DNA from: a virus
DNA: 64,000 nucleotides
Strand: one strand, 5' to 3'
Virus record (IMG/VR): IMGVR_UViG_3300025162_000041
Coordinates: 18,908 to 82,907 of that record
This document shows, in pieces, positions 24,047-32,999 of this stretch. The position numbers were made by a program, and so were the translations under genes. The notes under the pieces were generated by a model that did no database searches, was not told where the DNA came from, and saw only the letters and a list, made by a program, of their open reading frames with translations. Position 1 is the first letter of the stretch. Each line of letters starts with the position of its first letter.

Positions 24047-24332
24047 AGTTCTTTGGTATATAGTTTGGATAGCAGAAAATAATTGCTTCTATCCAGTAAA
24101 ATCAATCAAGCATCGTTTTTGTGAATAGACCAGAAGGCACTCCGCTTGCGGAGGAACCGTTATGTAGGGTCTTTGACTCACAATCAACATCCTCCTCGTT
24201 GCCCGTTAAGGGCAAGCTGGAAGGCAGGCCACGGTCAATTGGCCAATCGTCTGTAAATCTTTCTTGAATTATGTTAAGCATAAGCATTAGAGTCTGGCAA
24301 GCCCCGACCCTTCAGGGTCGCGGGTAGTTGAC
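24047..24332 (+). ncRNA. Predicted structured RNA of element E2
   Basis: From the E2 promoter to the right end. Hairpins: GGATAG/CTATCC (24067-24095, identical in E3), TTGCCC/GGGCAA (24199-24215; E3 has GTGCC/GGCAC at the same place, a compensatory change), a GGCC...GGCCAATCGTC region, and the right-end hairpin. The paired changes argue for a functional RNA. Guide function is inferred. Confidence 0.5.
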
Positions 24333-24442
24333 AATCACTCTATAAGTATGACTGTCTAACTGCGGAATGCACATACAGACAGGAATTGCTCTTCGTGTAT
24401 ATAAATATCTGCGAATTTTTGTATCATTTTAATTTTCGATAC

Positions 24443-24450
24443 TATTTATA
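24443..24450 (+). promoter_or_regulatory. TATTTATA motif upstream of scaffold gene
   Basis: ATACTATTTATATTCTG lies 113 bases before the scaffold start, right of element E2. Possible late promoter for the scaffold/capsid pair. Confidence 0.4.
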
Positions 24451-24563
24451 TTCTGTAATGCCGCAATCTTTTGCCGCTAATTGACCTACCAAGGTCTTCG
24501 TTTTAATAACCTTCATTAAAGCTTCAATAGCTTTAGATTCCAAAAATAAGGAAAAATATAATT

Positions 24564-26144
24564 ATGGACAGTAATCTTTTCAAAGAAGCTATTGCCGATG
24601 CCAAGGCAGTTCGCCAAACAGCACTCGCTAACGCAAAGGTAGCACTCGAAGAAGCATTTAACGATAGATACAAAATGATGTTCGCCGAGAAACTCAAAGA
24701 AGAAGCAGAGCAAGAAGAAACTGCGATGCCAGAAGAAGAAAACGGAATGCAACCGCAAGGCGCATCTTCCGTGTCGGAAACAGAAGTGGATGACCTCATC
24801 CGTGAACTGGAAGCCGAAGTAGGCGAAGAACCACATCCCGAACCCGAAGGCGATGAAGCGGGAGCAGTCCCACCACCGCCCGCAGGAGCAGGAGCACCGC
24901 CAATGGGTGGAGCACCAATGGGCGGAGCACCAATGGGTGAACCTCCAGTAGGCGGAGCACCAGAAGAAATGCCACCAATGGGTGGAGCACCGACAGTGTG
25001 TCCTCCAGGGACAATTCCATGTCCGGGCGCTCCGGGTGGACAGCCAATCCCACAATCAGGTGGAGCAGGCGCACCTCCAATGGGCGGAGCACCGCCAATG
25101 GGTGGAGCAGGCGCACCGCCAATGGGTGGAGCACCACCGATGGGTGGAGCAGGCGCACCGCCAATGGGTGGAGCGCCAGAAGGTCAAGAACCGCCTCCAT
25201 CAGACGTTCCCCCACCATCGGGAGAAGAAGAAGACGAGGAATTCGATTTGAATGAACTTTTGGAAAGCCTCAAAGCCGAAATCGGGGAGGAAGACGAAGA
25301 GGAAGAAGAAGAAGAAGAGGAAGAGGGCAAGAAACTTGATGAACAGACGAAGCTTACTTCATCTGGTATCGGCAGTGGCAAAGCAGGCGGGTCTCCAAAT
25401 AAGAAACCATCCTCAGCCGCAAGTTCTACCTCGAAAATTGAATCCGCTGCCAATGATGACGAAGGTTATCCAACAACGGACCAAGCGAAAGTCGTGGCTA
25501 GAGAAGCAACCCAAGCGAGTCGGCCAAATCAAGCGAAGAACGCAACGAAGACCAATCTGTCTACCCCATCAATGGGCGGAAGTAATGGTTCAGGTGGACA
25601 GTCCGATATCGGATATCCAAAGACCGACCAAGCCAAGGTAACATCCAGGGAAGCTTCTGGCGCAACTCGCCCTAACCAAGCGAAGAACGCAACGAAGACA
25701 AATCTTTCCACTCCTGGTGGAATGTTGCAAGAGAATTCGTTTCTCAAAAAACAACTTAACGAAGCGGAAGATGTAATTCGCTACGTCAAAGGACAACTTA
25801 ATGAGGTTAACTTGTTGAATGCTAAACTGCTTTACACGAACAAGCTGTTTAAACAATACAACATGAACAACGAACACAAAATGCGTATCGTTGAAATGTT
25901 TGACCTCGCCAAAAATGTTCGTGAAGTAAAGTTGACTTACGCCAACATTACCGAGTCATTGAATTTCGGTGGAACTGAAGTGAGAAGGAAGGTTCAAACT
26001 TCCTCAACAGTTCAGTCTATTACCGAAGGTCTCGCATCAGGCGCAGTCGCATCAACACGGCCCAAGGCTATCATAACCGAAGGCAAGTTCGCCAGCAGAA
26101 TGAAACAACTCGCAGGCATTCGTAGCGAACCAACAAAGAAATAA
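24564..26144 (+). CDS. Prohead scaffold/core protein (gp22-like)
   Basis: 526 residues, directly before the capsid gene as in T4. N-terminal helix, then Pro/Gly/Ala-rich repeats (PMGGAP, about 110-215), a polyacidic run (about 235-256), two copies of a 49-residue-spaced unit (TDQAKV..REA....RPNQAKNATKTN, about residues 300 and 349), a leucine-rich coiled coil (ENSFLKKQLNEAEDVIRYV, about 391-430) and a C-terminus IITEGKFASRMKQLAG. The coiled-coil/C-terminal half fits gp22-type scaffolds, and I-T-E-G is a plausible prohead-protease site. It should form the prohead core and be degraded on maturation. Confidence 0.85.
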   Translation: MDSNLFKEAIADAKAVRQTALANAKVALEEAFNDRYKMMFAEKLKEEAEQEETAMPEEENGMQPQGASSVSETEVDDLIRELEAEVGEEPHPEPEGDEAGAVPPPPAGAGAPPMGGAPMGGAPMGEPPVGGAPEEMPPMGGAPTVCPPGTIPCPGAPGGQPIPQSGGAGAPPMGGAPPMGGAGAPPMGGAPPMGGAGAPPMGGAPEGQEPPPSDVPPPSGEEEDEEFDLNELLESLKAEIGEEDEEEEEEEEEEGKKLDEQTKLTSSGIGSGKAGGSPNKKPSSAASSTSKIESAANDDEGYPTTDQAKVVAREATQASRPNQAKNATKTNLSTPSMGGSNGSGGQSDIGYPKTDQAKVTSREASGATRPNQAKNATKTNLSTPGGMLQENSFLKKQLNEAEDVIRYVKGQLNEVNLLNAKLLYTNKLFKQYNMNNEHKMRIVEMFDLAKNVREVKLTYANITESLNFGGTEVRRKVQTSSTVQSITEGLASGAVASTRPKAIITEGKFASRMKQLAGIRSEPTKK

Positions 26145-26177
26145 TCTAATTGCGAGAGAAACTAAATAAATAATAAT

Positions 26178-27908
26178 ATGGAAAACGTAAAAGAACTGTT
26201 GACAAATGCGTTGAATCCTCAAGCACGCTTGATGGCCGAAACCCGTGGACTTGTGTCCAAATGGGAAAAGACCGGGCTGCTCGAAGGACTTCGTAACGAC
26301 ATTGAAAAATCAAATATGTCGGTGTTGCTTGAAAACCAAGCAAAACAACTGATCGAAGAATCATCCGTGACCGGAACTCAGAGCAATTCTGAGCAATGGG
26401 CAGGTGTGGCACTTCCATTGGTGCGCCGTGTATTCGCCGAAATCGCTGCTAAAGAATTCGTATCCGTCCAACCTATGAACCTTCCCTCGGGACTGGTGTT
26501 CTATCTGGATTTCAAATACGGAACTAACTCCAGTGTATTTAATGCTCAGCCATCTAGCCAAGATTCACTCTTCGGTGGTGTTTCGGGAAGTGATGACCTC
26601 TATAGCTCATGGAAGCTTGGATCAACCAATGCTCCTGTCGGTGGTCTCTATGGCCCAGGTCGCTATGCCTATACCATCAATGATACTGCAAGTGTTGTCT
26701 CTATTGCGGTCGATACTGCGTCTATTGCAGATATTAACTTCGATACTGGAAATAGCAACGACCCCGTTGCTGCAAGTATCTCTAGTTCCCTTGCCGCTGG
26801 TAATCTTTACACATTGACTACTCGGGGATTGACTGTAACGGCTTCTGCGGGTGGTTCCTACCCCGACCTGAACGCTGTTCGTTCATTCATGCCTATTAGT
26901 GCTCAAATCATTACTTGGTTCCCTGGCTTTTCTAAGTTCAATGGTCCAGAAGCCGTGTTCGTAGTTAGTGCATCCAAGACTGCTGCACCGTATCTTTCGC
27001 TTATAGGTACCTCTTCTATTAACTATAGCTTGCAACCGAAAGACACTAGCCGTGGTGACTTCGAAGATCGCCTTGGTAAGTGGCAAGGCACTGATTCTCT
27101 CGGAACAAGCACAGGCTTGAATCGTGATATCGGTATCCCAGAGGTGAACCTTGAATTGCGCTCGGAGCCAATTGTGGCTAAGACCCGCAAACTCAAAGCA
27201 GTGTGGACTCCAGAACTGGCACAAGACCTTAATGCCTACCACTCGGTAGATGCTGAGGCCGAATTGACCGCTCTGTTGTCTGAGTATGTCTCAATGGAAA
27301 TTGACCTCGAAATCCTTGACATGCTTATTAATAACGCCCCAGCAATCAATAAAGAACGCTGGTCGGCACGTCTCAACCGTGAAATCATCAAGACGGGACT
27401 TAACCAGTACCAAATTGTTGATCAAGTAACGGCTGGCGCAGGTGGATATTACACCAAGGCAACTTGGTATCAAACCCTTGGTAACAAGGTCCAGAAAGTA
27501 TCCAATAAGATTCACCAGCTCACGCTGCGTGGTGGTGCAAACTTCATGGTCGTTGGACCAGACGTTGCGACAATCCTTGAATCTATCCCAGGATTCGTTG
27601 TCAATACCGATGGCGATAGCGCCAAGTTCGCAATGGGTGTGAGCCGAGTTGGTTCATTCGCAAGCCGCTTCCAAGTATATAAGAATCCTTATATGCAAGA
27701 GAACCTTATCCTTATGGGATTCCGTGGAAATAATTTCCTCGAAACTGGAGCTGTGTATAGTCCGTACATCCCACTCATCCAGACGCCTTTGGTATATGAT
27801 CCCGTCAATTTCACACCGAGACGCGGTGTTATGACCCGCTACGCCAAAAAAATCGTTAGACCCGAATTTTATGGTCTAATCTATGTTTCCGATACTAATC
27901 AGGTATAA
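26178..27908 (+). CDS. Major capsid protein (gp23-like)
   Basis: 576 residues, with a size and N- and C-terminal features of T4 gp23-type capsid proteins: ARLMAETRGLVSKWEKTGLL near the start, WAGVALPLVRRVFAEI near 73-88, and a C-terminus RRGVMTRYAKKIVRPEFYG. A prohead-protease site is visible as I-E-E followed by SSVTG at residue 61/62, close to the E65 cleavage of T4 gp23. No intein. It follows the scaffold gene by 33 bases and is closed by a strong terminator, so scaffold and capsid genes probably form one late unit. Confidence 0.95.
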   Translation: MENVKELLTNALNPQARLMAETRGLVSKWEKTGLLEGLRNDIEKSNMSVLLENQAKQLIEESSVTGTQSNSEQWAGVALPLVRRVFAEIAAKEFVSVQPMNLPSGLVFYLDFKYGTNSSVFNAQPSSQDSLFGGVSGSDDLYSSWKLGSTNAPVGGLYGPGRYAYTINDTASVVSIAVDTASIADINFDTGNSNDPVAASISSSLAAGNLYTLTTRGLTVTASAGGSYPDLNAVRSFMPISAQIITWFPGFSKFNGPEAVFVVSASKTAAPYLSLIGTSSINYSLQPKDTSRGDFEDRLGKWQGTDSLGTSTGLNRDIGIPEVNLELRSEPIVAKTRKLKAVWTPELAQDLNAYHSVDAEAELTALLSEYVSMEIDLEILDMLINNAPAINKERWSARLNREIIKTGLNQYQIVDQVTAGAGGYYTKATWYQTLGNKVQKVSNKIHQLTLRGGANFMVVGPDVATILESIPGFVVNTDGDSAKFAMGVSRVGSFASRFQVYKNPYMQENLILMGFRGNNFLETGAVYSPYIPLIQTPLVYDPVNFTPRRGVMTRYAKKIVRPEFYGLIYVSDTNQV

Positions 27909-27928
27909 CTAAACCCCTGTAATACAAG

Positions 27929-27956
27929 GCGTTAGAGCAATCTAACGCCTTTTTTG
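27929..27956 (+). terminator. Rho-independent terminator after capsid gene
   Basis: GGCGTTAG/CTAACGCC stem with AGCAAT loop (27929-27950) followed by six T. Confidence 0.92.
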
Positions 27957-28011
27957 TTTATGTGGGTATGCAAACAAAGACATGTGCCTTTTTAGCATAT
28001 CCGCTTCATTA

Positions 28012-28019
28012 TATTTATA
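28012..28019 (+). promoter_or_regulatory. TATTTATA motif
   Basis: TATATTTATAAATATA, about 108 bases before the fusion gene at 28127. May be fortuitous in this very AT-rich leader. Confidence 0.25.
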
Positions 28020-28090
28020 AATATATTTTTGAATTTCTAATTTATTGTTTTTTAATGTTTCGGATATGCAAAAAAGAAAGAAATATTTCC

Positions 28091-28119
28091 TTGACTCTTT
28101 TTGGTATATCTGGTATAGT
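28091..28119 (+). promoter_or_regulatory. Sigma70-like promoter for nuclease-methylase fusion
   Basis: TTGACT (28091-28096), 17-base spacer, TATAGT (28114-28119), start codon at 28127: the transcript would begin almost at the ATG. Confidence 0.78.
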
Positions 28120-28126
28120 TATTGGC

Positions 28127-30127
28127 ATGAATGATAAAAAAAGAATTGTAATCAACAAACCAAAAAATAAAATGTGTGATATATGTGGTAATGAATTTTC
28201 GTTATATTCATTTTCGGGGCATATAAAACACATTCACAAACTAACTTCCGATGAATATGCCGTAAAATATAGTGAATTTCGGCAACCAAAGAGAGAGAAA
28301 TCGACTCGTAATATTAAACAATTGACATGTCAATTATGTAATACGTTAACACCATCCGTTGGAATGTTTACTCATTTAAGAGATAGTCATAATATGATAG
28401 TAGATGATTATACCAAACAATTCGGAGAATATAGGCCATCTAAATTAAGGCAATTGGAATATGTTACTAGATTGGATACTATTAAAGAAGAGGACAAGGA
28501 GGTATGTGTTATATGTAATGCGGAATTTGCATCGGGTATTTTACTTGGTTATCATATAAAAAATATACATAACTTAACAAAAAGAGATTATATTTTTAAA
28601 CATGTTTTTAAAGAAACACGACCGCTATGTAAATGTGGATGCCAAAAAGAAGTAAAACTATTAAATTATTATCCATATAAAGTGGATTATATTAGTGGGC
28701 ATAATAAACCTACGCTCGGGTTTAAGTTTTCCGACGAATCAAAAATAAAAATGTCATTAAGTGCAATTGATAGGATTAATACACAAACATTTAAAAAGAC
28801 AGATACCAAGCCAGAGTTGGAATTCAAAGTAATATTAGACATATTGCAGATTAAATATGAGCATCCGTACACGGTTAATTTAGGAAAGCGGTATGCGTCG
28901 GTAGATTTTTATTTATCCGATTACGATATGTTAGTTGAGGTAGATGGAGAATATTGGCATCCGCAAGAATTGAAAGAATTAAATTTTCATATATTGCCAA
29001 ATGTTATATCAGATGGGGACAGACGAGGATTGCAAAATTTATATAGGATACGGGAATTTGACATTGATAAATTTAAGAATTATGCTACAACCAAGGAATT
29101 GGCAATTGAGTATTTAAAAAATTCAATTGGAATTTTTAACCCAGAATTAAAATATAAGCAAGTTATTATAAGCAAAGAATATTTTAAAATGTGTTTGGAT
29201 ACTAAGGGAGCAAAATATCTTAAATCTTATAATTGGCTATTGAAAAAATTTATTCGTACATTTGTGCCAGTGTTACCGTATCCAGATTTAGAGGAAAATT
29301 TATTGGGTGTGATGGATAAGTTATCGACGATGGATATTGGCAAGGCATACAATAAAGAAACGAGAGAATTTTCGAATAACATATCTACGGTGGGTCATAA
29401 TTATTTGAAGCATCATTTCAAATCGTATTGGAAGAGTAAGTTCAATGGAAACCCGAGTCCTGTAGAGGCATGGTTAGACGATAAAATAATGCAAGAAGTT
29501 ATAGATTATCGGGTTGGGTGTAATAACAGTGGTGAGATATTTGATTTTAGTTTGCATCAATTAATACGGGGATTGAGTGCTAGAAGGATAACGGTATCTT
29601 TCTTTAAGCCATTGTTGGCTGCTGCTATTTATAGACATTATTTGGGAAATAATTCTGTGCCCGTTGTATTGGACCCTTGTAGTGGCTTCGGAGGAAGATT
29701 GTTGGGGTTTAAGGGAATATATCCGATGGGAAAATATATTGGATGTGAGCCTAATATGGATACATATAATGAACTAATAAAATTGAAAGAAAATGGTAAA
29801 TGGGAGGATACAGTGGAGATATATAATTGTAAGTTTGAAGATTTCATTAATTATAACAATTATAAATTCGATTTAATATTTACGAGCATTCCGTATTATG
29901 ATATTGAGATATATAGTAACAACACAGAATATAAATCATTTGACGAGTGGCAGAATACATTCATTAAATCAATAGAACGATATAGCAAAAATAATTGTTA
30001 CATTAACGTTCCCGCAGAGCTATGCAATAGGTTAGGGTGGAAGGATATAGATTCATATATTAGTTCCAACAGGAGTCACTTTGATAAGAAGGTTGGTAAA
30101 AAACTAGATCCTATTATTAAATTATAA
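28127..30127 (+). CDS. Zinc-finger / Vsr-like nuclease / DNA methyltransferase fusion
   Basis: 666 residues from ATG 28127. Three C2H2-like fingers at the N-terminus (CDICGNEF...HIKHIH, CQLCNTL...HLRDSH, CVICNAEF...HIKNIH), a small CKCGCQ knot, then a Vsr/EDxHD-like nuclease (about 227-280: TKPELEFKVILD, ASVDFYLSDYDMLVEVDGEYWH). The C-terminal half holds a Rossmann methyltransferase: motif I DPCSGFGGRLLGF (Asp516) and motif IV TSIPYYD (586-592; the family usually has S-P-P-Y). Could be a homing endonuclease with a protective methylase, or a single-chain restriction-modification enzyme. The unusual I for P in motif IV leaves activity uncertain. Confidence 0.75.
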   Translation: MNDKKRIVINKPKNKMCDICGNEFSLYSFSGHIKHIHKLTSDEYAVKYSEFRQPKREKSTRNIKQLTCQLCNTLTPSVGMFTHLRDSHNMIVDDYTKQFGEYRPSKLRQLEYVTRLDTIKEEDKEVCVICNAEFASGILLGYHIKNIHNLTKRDYIFKHVFKETRPLCKCGCQKEVKLLNYYPYKVDYISGHNKPTLGFKFSDESKIKMSLSAIDRINTQTFKKTDTKPELEFKVILDILQIKYEHPYTVNLGKRYASVDFYLSDYDMLVEVDGEYWHPQELKELNFHILPNVISDGDRRGLQNLYRIREFDIDKFKNYATTKELAIEYLKNSIGIFNPELKYKQVIISKEYFKMCLDTKGAKYLKSYNWLLKKFIRTFVPVLPYPDLEENLLGVMDKLSTMDIGKAYNKETREFSNNISTVGHNYLKHHFKSYWKSKFNGNPSPVEAWLDDKIMQEVIDYRVGCNNSGEIFDFSLHQLIRGLSARRITVSFFKPLLAAAIYRHYLGNNSVPVVLDPCSGFGGRLLGFKGIYPMGKYIGCEPNMDTYNELIKLKENGKWEDTVEIYNCKFEDFINYNNYKFDLIFTSIPYYDIEIYSNNTEYKSFDEWQNTFIKSIERYSKNNCYINVPAELCNRLGWKDIDSYISSNRSHFDKKVGKKLDPIIKL

Positions 30128-30143
30128 TTGCCAATGACATTAC

Positions 30144-30151
30144 TATTTATA
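30144..30151 (+). promoter_or_regulatory. TATTTATA motif upstream of papain-like protease
   Basis: CTATTTATACATG, 20 bases before the start codon at 30172, with GAAGGAG between. Confidence 0.5.
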
Positions 30152-30171
30152 CATGAAGGAGAAAAATTTAT

Positions 30172-30957
30172 ATGATTGAGCGAAAACTAGGATGGAAGAA
30201 GCAGAAGCCTGACAATCGGGATTTAACGATTCAGAATTTAAAAATGGCGAGTGTATTGCCGACAGTATTACCGCCTGCGGTAAATCTTCGTAAGTGGTGT
30301 TCACCTGTGGAGGATCAAAACGATTTGGGGTCATGCACTGCGAATGCATGGTCAGGGATTCTTGAATTTAATCAGAACAAGTATCCAATTAGTGGGAGTA
30401 GGTATTTTGATTTGAGTCGTTTGTTTATTTACTATAATGAGAGGGTTCTTGAGGATACTGTGAATGAGGATTCTGGGGCAGAGCTTAGGGATGGGGCGAG
30501 GGCAATAAACATATATGGGGTATGTCCTGAGTATAAATGGCCTTATATTACCAGTAAGTTTGCGGTTGAGCCGAGTTCAGATTGTTATGCGGCGGCATTG
30601 CCGAATCACATTCACAATTATTATGCACTCAATACGTTTAATGATTTAAAGACTTCTTTAGCGGGTGGTCATCCATTTGTATTTGGGATTGCGGTTTACG
30701 ATAGTTTTTTAAGTGATGCCGTTGCTAATACTGGTATAGTTCCCATGCCAAATCAAAAGACTGAGCGAATTCGGGGTGGGCACGCAATTATGTGTGTGGG
30801 ATATAATGATTATGAAGGTCGATTTCTTATTCGCAATTCATGGGGTAAGGATTGGGGGCTTAAGGGTACTAATGCGGGATATTGTACGTTACCTTATGAT
30901 TATTTAGCTAACTCACATCTTGCCAGTGATTTTTGGACTTCGGTCAAAGAAACTTGA
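30172..30957 (+). CDS. Papain-like cysteine protease (C1 family)
   Basis: 261 residues. The full catalytic set is visible: Gln49 and Cys55 in VEDQNDLGSCTANA, His204 in RGGHAIMCVGYND, Asn222 in LIRNSWG. There is no signal peptide and the short N-terminus (WKKQKPDNRDLTIQN) is too small for a classical inhibitory propeptide. It has a late-type TATTTATA motif and GAAGGAG site upstream and a strong terminator downstream, so it is a single late gene. It may act in the virion or on a host protein; the target is unknown. Confidence 0.9.
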   Translation: MIERKLGWKKQKPDNRDLTIQNLKMASVLPTVLPPAVNLRKWCSPVEDQNDLGSCTANAWSGILEFNQNKYPISGSRYFDLSRLFIYYNERVLEDTVNEDSGAELRDGARAINIYGVCPEYKWPYITSKFAVEPSSDCYAAALPNHIHNYYALNTFNDLKTSLAGGHPFVFGIAVYDSFLSDAVANTGIVPMPNQKTERIRGGHAIMCVGYNDYEGRFLIRNSWGKDWGLKGTNAGYCTLPYDYLANSHLASDFWTSVKET

Positions 30958-30972
30958 TTTGACATAATATTT

Positions 30973-31000
30973 GACCCCGTTTTGGCGGGGTCTTTTTTTT
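30973..31000 (+). terminator. Rho-independent terminator
   Basis: GACCCCG/CGGGGTC stem with a short TTTTG loop (30973-30992) followed by eight T. Confidence 0.93.
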
Positions 31001-31004
31001 GCAC

Positions 31005-31033
31005 TTGACTCATTGTTAAAAGCATGTTATAGT
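31005..31033 (+). promoter_or_regulatory. Sigma70-like promoter for ATP-grasp gene
   Basis: TTGACT (31005-31010), 17-base spacer, TATAGT (31028-31033); ATG at 31042. Confidence 0.78.
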
Positions 31034-31041
31034 TATAAGAT

Positions 31042-31878
31042 ATGATTAAGGTTCAATGGTTAGTTGAAAATTTTACACACGAGTCCAGTTATATTGACCT
31101 TGTGAAAGCCATTAAAGAGGAAGGGTATCCTGTTCGTGAAATCACCAACGATTTTGCTTTTGCTGATATAGATGAGTATGATGGCGAGTTGCCCGTGATG
31201 TTTTGTGGTTCTATAAAAATGACTGAGTTAGTTCAGTTGAAGCTGAGGCATTGTTTTCCTGTATCTTATTGTAATCAAGAAAATTACTTATGTTCGAAGT
31301 ATATGACTCATTTCGGGAAATATCTTTTCAACGATAGGTATGCTATTTTATCTCTTAACGAACTCCAGCGAAACAAATGGCTTTACTATGGGATTTTTGG
31401 TAAAGAAGCCCTAATTTTTATAAGACCTGACAGTGGGCAGAAACCATTTCAGGCTCAACTATTGGATCTACTTGATTTTGATCGTTTTGTTATGTCCAAT
31501 CAGATTATAGGGCATGATTTAGTAGTTGTTAGCAGTCCTAAAAAAATATTATGGGAGGGTAGGTTTGTTGTTAGTCGGGGCAAAGAAATCATTGCACATT
31601 CCACGTATAGATTTCAGGATCAAATCACAAAAATACCATCTGTGCCAGAGGGAGCTATGGTATTATGTGAAGAGTTATTGGAGGTTGGATATTATCCCGA
31701 TTCTGTTTTTTGCATGGACCTTTGTCAAGATGCAGATAATAACTACTGGTTATTGGAAATCAATTCTTTTTCTTCCGCAGGTTTGTATGAGTGCAACAAG
31801 CATCAAGTCGTACAAAAAGTGTCCGAAATAGCTGCGGACGAATGGGACCGATGGCATAAAAACTTTACTCACGCATAG
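31042..31878 (+). CDS. ATP-grasp domain protein
   Basis: 278 residues. The C-terminal half has ATP-grasp features: FIRPDSGQKPFQAQ, a strand-rich centre (EGRFVVSRGKEIIAHSTYR), and the metal-binding end VFCMDLCQDADNNYWLLEINSFSSAG with the expected D...E-x-N pattern. This is like the small phage ATP-grasp proteins of DUF4343 type, predicted ligases for amide or peptide-like bonds. It sits alone between a terminator plus its own promoter and a late gene. Substrate unknown. Confidence 0.75.
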   Translation: MIKVQWLVENFTHESSYIDLVKAIKEEGYPVREITNDFAFADIDEYDGELPVMFCGSIKMTELVQLKLRHCFPVSYCNQENYLCSKYMTHFGKYLFNDRYAILSLNELQRNKWLYYGIFGKEALIFIRPDSGQKPFQAQLLDLLDFDRFVMSNQIIGHDLVVVSSPKKILWEGRFVVSRGKEIIAHSTYRFQDQITKIPSVPEGAMVLCEELLEVGYYPDSVFCMDLCQDADNNYWLLEINSFSSAGLYECNKHQVVQKVSEIAADEWDRWHKNFTHA

Positions 31879-31891
31879 TCCTTGTAGGTCA

Positions 31892-31899
31892 TATTTATA
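31892..31899 (+). promoter_or_regulatory. TATTTATA motif
   Basis: CATATTTATATTATGAT ends 7 bases before the ATG at 31907. Confidence 0.5.
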
Positions 31900-31906
31900 T
31901 TATGAT

Positions 31907-32257
31907 ATGATTAAATTGCAACATTTGTTGTCGGAGGCTGTCGGAGTTTTTCTGCTTACCAAGGATGATGTACAGGAAGTAATGCATAAGCTTACTATTC
32001 TTCTAAATGAACCCGATCTTCAAGCGGATTACGGGGTGACGAGAGAGCAGGTTGAGGTGTTACTTAAAAGTATTCCGTTAAATGGTGGGCAGTGGCAAGT
32101 CACCAACGAAATGCTTTCAACACTTAAGGGAGAAATGCAGGATCATATCGTAGTATTACGAGATATTGCGACAGATGCTTTCAATGCAAACAAACGAGAA
32201 GAGGCTTTGCGTATAAATAAACAAGCGGATCGGTTTGAACGAATATTCGGATTGTGA
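31907..32257 (+). CDS. Small predicted head protein with protease leader
   Basis: 116 residues beginning MIKLQHLLSEAVGV. L-S-E followed by Ala is an ideal T4-type prohead-protease site at residue 10, the same length as T4 internal-protein leaders. The mature part is helical (TKDDVQEVMHKLTILL) without known motifs. The late-type motif is immediately upstream, and the gene is followed after 1 base by the SWIM-type gene. Confidence 0.75.
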   Translation: MIKLQHLLSEAVGVFLLTKDDVQEVMHKLTILLNEPDLQADYGVTREQVEVLLKSIPLNGGQWQVTNEMLSTLKGEMQDHIVVLRDIATDAFNANKREEALRINKQADRFERIFGL

Positions 32258-32258
32258 T

Positions 32259-32999
32259 ATGATTTCATTTTTAAAAATATTGCGTCGGTTATTAACAGAA
32301 CGAATGAGTTTTCATGATCTTATTCGTGGGAGTGAAAGTGGACGAAAACAACGTGCTCGTACTGATGTCCGTGTGCGTCCTATACGAGTTACTACGATAA
32401 ATGGCAATGAAGCATGGACATTTTCATACAAAAGTTATCCTAGCACAACCGGAATTAGATGGAAAGGCTACATCAATTTCTTTAAAAAAGATGTTTCATC
32501 TAAAGACAATGCCGAAGACCTTGATTGTATGGTGGATTGTCAGTGTCCCGATTATCGTTACCGTTGGGCGTATCCAAATTCGGGGGCTGGAGTGGGAACA
32601 ACAGGCCCAGAATCGTGGAATAAAAACAATGGTCAACCTCCAAGACCAAGGTCTCAGGGTGGATTAGGGGTATATCCACCAGGGGCATGTAAACATTTAA
32701 TTGCGTTGGGCAAATATCTTGAAACTCAGATTTCTTCTAACGCTCCCGATCCAGAAAATGAAGTGCCACCGTCTGGGCCTCAGACCGTTGATGCACCATA
32801 CCCATATAATGATACCTATACGGATGATCGCTCCGGTTCAGATACATTACAAGAAAGAAATCAAGATGTTCGGGAAATATATAGAAATTTCAAAGATAAA
32901 ATGTCCTCTACAAATAAATTGTCATTATATGAACGGATAGACAATTTTGTCAAATCACATCCTGAATTTGATGTAGAGTATTATGAGGATGAGGATTAG
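32259..32999 (+). CDS. SWIM-type zinc-finger protein with leader motif
   Basis: 246 residues from ATG 32259. Leader FLKILRRLLTERMSFHD has L-T-E. A SWIM-like zinc pattern is present: CQCPDYRY (about residues 95-102) and, after a Gly/Pro-rich loop, GACKHLIAL, i.e. C-x-C...C-x-H. SWIM fingers bind DNA or protein. The C-terminus is acidic (YYEDED). Immediately follows the 31907 gene, so both are likely co-transcribed late genes. Probably packaged in the virion; function unknown. Confidence 0.7.
   Translation: MISFLKILRRLLTERMSFHDLIRGSESGRKQRARTDVRVRPIRVTTINGNEAWTFSYKSYPSTTGIRWKGYINFFKKDVSSKDNAEDLDCMVDCQCPDYRYRWAYPNSGAGVGTTGPESWNKNNGQPPRPRSQGGLGVYPPGACKHLIALGKYLETQISSNAPDPENEVPPSGPQTVDAPYPYNDTYTDDRSGSDTLQERNQDVREIYRNFKDKMSSTNKLSLYERIDNFVKSHPEFDVEYYEDED

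Larger units (their letters stand above)
23947..24332 (+). mobile_element. Non-coding IS605-like element E2
   Basis: 386 bases without a convincing ORF. Left end 23947-23990: hairpin CCCCTATCCC/GGGTAGGGG enclosed by an outer CGTTGC/GCAACG stem, then an internal promoter. Right end: hairpin CGACCC/GGGTCG at about 24305-24320, then GGGTAGTTGAC. An inverted, diverged copy (E3) lies at 56401-56747; both ends, the promoter and an internal 24068-24095 hairpin are conserved. The rest of the 23936-24563 gap holds only one late-type motif and a ribosome binding site. Confidence 0.75.

Noticed and set aside
24100-24300. Cloverleaf-like folding suggesting tRNA in element E2
   Set aside because: No T-arm or anticodon-arm consensus and no acceptor stem of seven pairs; structure is better explained as an element RNA.
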